The translations under genes were made by a program, and so were the position numbers. The notes under the pieces were generated by a model. That model did not search any database. It had not been told where the DNA came from and saw nothing but the letters and a program-made list of their open reading frames with translations. Shown in pieces: positions 59,671-64,000 of a DNA stretch of 64,000 nt. Source of the DNA: Chimonanthus salicifolius (taxonomy: Eukaryota; Streptophyta; Magnoliopsida; Laurales; Calycanthaceae); NCBI GenBank assembly GCA_013350335.1, contig CM023539.1, forward strand, positions 20,008,448 through 20,072,447, read 5' to 3'. The number at the start of each line of letters is the position of its first letter. The stretch's first letter is position 1.

Positions 59671-62130
59671 ATTTTCATTCAATTAGGCCTTGCTCCAGCT
59701 TCTTTAGGGGTACTTGACTTTGGACGATCATATTTAAAAAAAAAAAGGATTCTAAAAGATGATGTAATGGACATAGACATGACTCCAATGGATGAATTCT
59801 AAGGCATGTCACAAATGTTTGATGAATGCAACGTATGTCAGTCAGATGAAGATTTCTCATTTGGAGTGGATTCGAAGGCGGGTGGACCCAGATACCACTC
59901 ACCATTGAAGCTGCTGCTATGGGAAAGAGATGAGACTCACATGCATCGGTTTATAGCCTATTCACTTGACAACTAAGGATTTGATGCCATCAAGCGAGTT
60001 TGTTCTTAAGAAATAGTTAATCCAGAACCTATAGAAGTAGAAATAGACAACCCATCCCTCAGAATTTCCACCAATCCTTAGATAGATTTGAAGAAAGAAC
60101 TAAGGAAGAAATAGTGTTAGAAGAAACGAAACCATAGATATAAACCGTCAGCACAGATAGTGATCCTAAAATAGGATAGAACCCTAAATCCGTATCTCCT
60201 ACAGAATAGGAGTTTTTGATTAGTATCATTAAAGAGCATAAAGATATGTTTGTTTGGTCCTATAGTGATATGCCAGGGTTAGATAGACCCATCCTTAGTC
60301 GAACATCACTTAGTCTTCAAATAAGGTGCAAAACCTGTTAAACAGAAATTCCGGAAATTACACCCTGAAATAGAACTTAAGGTCAAAGAAGAAGTAGATA
60401 AGCTTATTAAAGATTTTCAAAAAACTTGAGATTACTCAGACTGGATTTCTAACATTGTTCCTGTTCCCAATAAAGATGGCAAGGTTAGAGTCTTTATATA
60501 GATTTTCAAAACCAACATGTTGCTTGTCCTAAAGAAAGCAAGCTTTCCTTTACCTAACATAGATATCCTGGTAGATAGTACTGCTGGTTTTGAATCTTTG
60601 TCTTTTATGGATGGATTTTCCGGAACCTAGCAGAGTGTGATCCAAAGTCTTTCATAAGGGCACCTTTTGCTATAAAGTTATGCCTAAAGTGGGTGCTACA
60701 TATATATCAGAGGGCTATGAGAGCTATCTTCAATGATATGATGCATACGCTGATGGATTACTATGTATATGATAGTTTAGTCAAGTCTAGAACTAGAGAA
60801 GGTCACATAGAAGTGTTTTCAAAAGTTTTTTGAAGACTCTTTTTAAATAGAATAGTTGCTTAGACTAAACCCTCAGAAGTGTGCCTTTGGTGTTACTTCA
60901 GGAAAGTTTTTTTGATTTATTTATAGTTAGCTGTAGGGGCATGGAAGTCGACCCTTCGTTGATCAAGGCAATTTAGGAAATGCCTGCACCTAAAAATGTG
61001 AAAGAAGTTCGAAGTTTGCAAGCAAGGTAGAATTTTTTCTTGTAGGAGATTCATTTCCCTTATGTATGGCGATATGATGCAACAAACCTTTCACGGAGTT
61101 ATTCAGAAAGGACACTGACGTTGGAATTCCATTCAAAGTTTCAGAAGGCATTCGAGGATGTGTTGAGGTATCTATTGAATCCCTCTGTTTTATCTCCACC
61201 TGTGCCTGGGAGACCTCTTCTGTTGTACATCTCATGCACTGACTTTTCCATAGGATGGATGTGTTTTAGGCCGGATGGTCATTGAACTAAGGCAATATAC
61301 TACCTCAGTCAAACCAACGTCGGATATGAAATGAAGTATTCACCTTTACCTTGAGAGAAAACTTGTTTAGCTTTAGTGTTTGCAACTCAGAAGCTACGTC
61401 ACTATATTAGTTGCTATGTTGGCCCATGCAGTCAAACTCTTGGCTCGTATGGATCCTCTCAAATACCTGTTTGAGAAGTCAGCATTGACCGTGGCAATTG
61501 CTTTTCTTTTTTCGGAGTTTGAGATTTCCTATGTAACCCAGAAAGCCAAACAATGAAAGGTCAAGCACAGATCACTTAGCAAACCACCCTTTGCCTTCTC
61601 CCTTAGAAACGAATTTCCCAGATGAACTTGTTTTTGCAATAGAAGAAGAGAAAGAGAAGTTGTGGCAATTGTATTTTGACGGAGCTCTGAATGCCCAATG
61701 GGGCAGGGATAGGGATAGTCTTCATATCCCAAGAAGGAGTAAAGGATCCCCGAAGCTTTTAGGTTTAGGTTCCCTGCTACCAACAACATAGCAGAGTATG
61801 AAGCTATGCAGGCCAGATTATCCAATTGGAATCGGAGATTCAGAGTTGGTAATTAAGCAAATATGAGATGAATATCAAACGTTGGATGTCAAGCTTTTAC
61901 CCTAAAAAGAGAATAGTTAGTTTAATGTGGAAACAATTCGAGGACTCGGCGGGAAGATAAAGAATTTGCGGATGCGATGGCGCCCTCGATGTTTGAGATT
62001 CCAGATGGAGATGATTTTCATACAATTACGGTTGAACCAACTGGACCAACCAGCTCATCAAGATGCGATTGTATGCGCTATTGAAGATGCAGCAGTATCA
62101 GACGACCTTCCTGGGTTTACTTTTTGAAAA
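59671..62130 (+). pseudogene. Ty3/gypsy pol remnant (Tat-like) in organelle-derived DNA
   Basis: The plus-strand fragments are as follows. HKDMFVWSYSDMPGLD lies near 60238-60285, then KPVKQKFRKLHPEIE and DWISNIVPVPNKDGKVRV near 60330-60495 (RT start). RAMRAIFNDMMHTLMDYYVYD lies near 60712-60770 where YVDD is usual. A later LWQLYFDGAL and GDSELVIKQI (61660-61860) match the second, archaeal-type RNase H found in Tat-lineage elements. Many stops and frameshifts are present. It sits next to atp6 and reads on from 48506 across solo LTR F, so it was already in the organelle-derived block. Confidence 0.8.
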
Positions 62131-62520
62131 AATGACAAGTTGCATAGATCCCTTTTCAGGCATCTCCTAAAGAGTTGGAGACCCAACAAAAAAATCCAAA
62201 AAAAATCAAATCAAGTCAGTTTTTTCTTCCTAAAATTGGATTAACGGATCGTCCAACTGGAAATGATAACAGAATGCATAGGTCATTAGAAGGAGTTCCA
62301 ATAAGCGGATACATATAGTATACCACCTTCTTTCCTCTATGAGGGAGAAACACAATTGAAGAACCCGCGGATATGGTCAAAACGACATTTATTGTTAGCC
62401 AAGGAAAATGACTCGTGGTAAAGACAAGATACACTTTGACCAGACGTGCTCGGAATCTTTTTTGGATTTTCTTTTATTCGATCCGGGGGAAGGGAAAGAC
62501 AGAAGGCTCCTCGCTTTTGT
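62131..62520. other. spacer between pol remnant and atp6
   Basis: No gene is recognised. On the minus strand the +1 frame of atp6 continues as IEQKRGAFCLSLPP and further, so the right part may hold the former atp6 C-terminus or its downstream region. Confidence 0.45.
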
Positions 62521-63342
62521 TCAATTATAAATAAATAAATAACCACTTTGATGGAGATTTGTAGCATCATTCAAGTAAATACAGATTGAGATCGTAGAAA
62601 CATGAGCTTGTGATATAGCTACACCTAATTCCGGACCGGTTAATGCAAGAACTAACAATAAAGGACCAGGATCTCCTATGAAATAAAAAAGATCATTCAT
62701 ACATAGCATAGTCCAAGCGGACCCACTTAAAATCTTTACTGAACTATGACCGGCCATCATATTAGCAAATAAACGTATTCCTGAGCTTAATGCGCGAAAA
62801 CAATGAGGGATTAGCTCAAGGAGTACTAAAAAAGGTGCTAACGGCAGTGGGACTCCTGCGGGTAATGAGAAGCTTAAAAAATGAAGCCCATTTCTTTGAA
62901 AGCCAACAATAGTAATGCCAATAAAAATCGGAAATGAGAGACCCAAAGTAATGAGAAAATGACTTGTAACTGTGAAGCTATAAGGTATCATACCCTGGGG
63001 ATTACGAAATAACGAAAAAGTAGAAGTGACCGAGATGCGAGGGGAAAACTTTTGTTGAACATTTCCGGAAAGACCACCTATTTGTTCGTTTACCGGGTTC
63101 GGCACGAAATCATGAATAAGCTCTACCAAGGATTGCCAAGCATTTGGTACTGAGTTTCCCCCTCCGTTTTTAGTAACAAAATGAACCAGAAGTAGGACCA
63201 AACTGAGAGTTAGCAGCATAGACAAAGATGGATTTGTGAATGAGAAATCAAATTTTCCTATATTCATAGGAATCAATGGGAGAATGGCAAATTGCTCAAG
63301 TGGGCTGTTGGGCGTAATCGTAAGAAACACTTTGAATTTCAT
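62521..63342 (-). CDS. atp6: Mitochondrial ATP synthase subunit a (atp6), transferred copy
   Basis: This 273-aa frame encodes F0 subunit a, the proton-channel subunit of mitochondrial ATP synthase. Plant-specific phrases are intact: NSPLEQF near the mature start, VPNAWQSLVELI, EQIGGLSGNV, FRNPQGMIPYSFTVTSHFL, PLAPFLVLLELI, GIRLFANMMAGHS with the essential arginine, and GPELGVAISQAHV. Several hydrophobic helices are visible. At about twenty positions the codon gives P, S, H or T where edited plant ATP6 has L, F, Y or I; these are the usual C-to-U sites left unedited, so the copy came from mitochondrial DNA, not from edited RNA. The C-terminus ends early at GYLFIYN because of a shift in a TTTA run. 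Without editing in the nucleus it would not make a normal protein, so it is probably a transferred pseudogene unless this block is true mitochondrial DNA. Confidence 0.9.
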   Translation of the reverse strand: MKFKVFLTITPNSPLEQFAILPLIPMNIGKFDFSFTNPSLSMLLTLSLVLLLVHFVTKNGGGNSVPNAWQSLVELIHDFVPNPVNEQIGGLSGNVQQKFSPRISVTSTFSLFRNPQGMIPYSFTVTSHFLITLGLSFPIFIGITIVGFQRNGLHFLSFSLPAGVPLPLAPFLVLLELIPHCFRALSSGIRLFANMMAGHSSVKILSGSAWTMLCMNDLFYFIGDPGPLLLVLALTGPELGVAISQAHVSTISICIYLNDATNLHQSGYLFIYN

Positions 63343-63828
63343 CCCTTTTGTTCCGCTTCTTGCTCTCCAAATTCAGAAAGACTTGTCGGAAATCGCCGGT
63401 TGGGCCGAGTCAAGTAAAGACTGTCTACCAGTAAGAAAACGGATGCACTAATGCGCAACGGATTTCGCGCAGCTCATCCCTTGCTTGTTCCCTCACTGCA
63501 CACATTCTATATCTCTGTCTCCAACATAGGCTGCATGCTCTAGTGTTGAATCAGGTATAGAACCAATCAATGGGGGATTAGCCTTCTTGGGCTTCCGGTT
63601 AGTGAACTACCTATTTTCTAAAAAAAACCCTTGTCTTTGACGACTCTTGCCTAATCGTAGTTTACAATCTAACAATTATTCATTCCCTTCAAAAACTCCT
63701 TACCAACTCGAATGAGAAGAAGAAGAAGATAAAGCCAGAGCATTCAAGTTCAAAAGGTAGATCATTAGCCACCTGCAGACCTACTTTTAAAAAAAAAATG
63801 TACTTTGGGCTGCATTTCCTCTCCTAGT
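63343..63828. other. upstream flank of atp6, unassigned
   Basis: No gene is recognised. Plant atp6 often has a variable N-terminal extension encoded here; no long in-frame extension is seen beyond the ATG at 63342. Confidence 0.4.
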
Positions 63829-63922
63829 GGTCAAGCTCACTTTCGCTTCCTCGCCTTTCTAAAGGTCGAGCTCACTTTCGCTTCCTCGCCTTTCTAAAGG
63901 TCGAGCTCACTTTCGCTTCCTC
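63829..63922 (+). repeat. 35-bp tandem repeat, about 2.7 copies
   Basis: The unit contains GGTCGAGCTCACTTTCGCTT and CCTCGCCTTTCTAAA. The starts are 63829, 63864 and 63899; the first unit has one change and the third is partial. The sequence to 64000 holds nothing else I can name. Confidence 0.93.
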
Positions 63923-64000
63923 TGTTTCTTTCCTCTTGAACCTCGACTCTGAAATCATCTTCCAAATGTTGAATCACCACAGGTGAGTGAAAAGAAAACC

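Noticed and set aside
45057..64000. The whole contig being a mitochondrial genome
   Set aside because: Most of the window is chromovirus DNA with nested target duplications and plant nuclear-style LTRs; only the block with atp6 and psaB looks organellar. It cannot be excluded fully without reads.

Overview
The window looks like repeat-dense nuclear DNA of a flowering plant. No host protein-coding gene, rRNA, tRNA gene or CRISPR array can be supported. Almost every base belongs to an LTR retrotransposon, mostly Ty3/gypsy chromoviruses with unusually long LTRs of about 3.4-4 kb, or to DNA of organellar origin. The organism cannot be named. The mitochondrial atp6 copy keeps many C-to-U editing-type codons, which suits a lineage with heavy mitochondrial editing.

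Left third. Positions 1-2085 are an inverted LTR fragment related to the LTRs of element C below. From about 2762 a Copia-type (SIRE-like) LTR or 3' region begins, and it is split by element A (3930-16846), a complete chromovirus on the minus strand. Element A has two 3461-bp LTRs that differ at only a few bases, a perfect 5-bp target duplication, an initiator-Met primer binding site, an uninterrupted 1576-aa gag-pol, and a separate 178-aa upstream ORF with three CCHC zinc knuckles. That ORF is the most novel-looking coding feature. Right of A lie a decayed Athila-type pol (17351-20885, minus) and a decayed chromovirus D (20886-29895, minus), whose left LTR is itself interrupted by another Copia-like unit.

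Right two thirds are a deep nest. Element C (29896-45056, plus, decayed) sits in the right LTR of D. C is interrupted by solo LTR B (32382-36050) and by solo LTR E (38365-41831, between its RNase H and the rest of pol). Its 3' LTR stops abruptly at 45056, where organelle-derived DNA begins (45057-48506 and 59671-64000). That DNA carries a plastid psaB remnant, Ty3-type pol remnants and a nearly complete mitochondrial atp6. It is interrupted by solo LTR F (48507-59670), which contains solo LTR G (48687-56071), which contains solo LTR H (50949-54405). Target duplications at B, E, F, G and H fix the order.

Shared signals. The LTRs of A, B, D, E, F, G and H, although diverged, share a short inverted repeat near the U5 end whose paired bases change together. 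Those of A, B, E, F, G and H are also studded with copies of a GGTTCGGCCAT/ATGGCCGAACC hairpin. These suggest structured RNA or DNA functions in the LTRs that go beyond the usual promoter and PBS signals.
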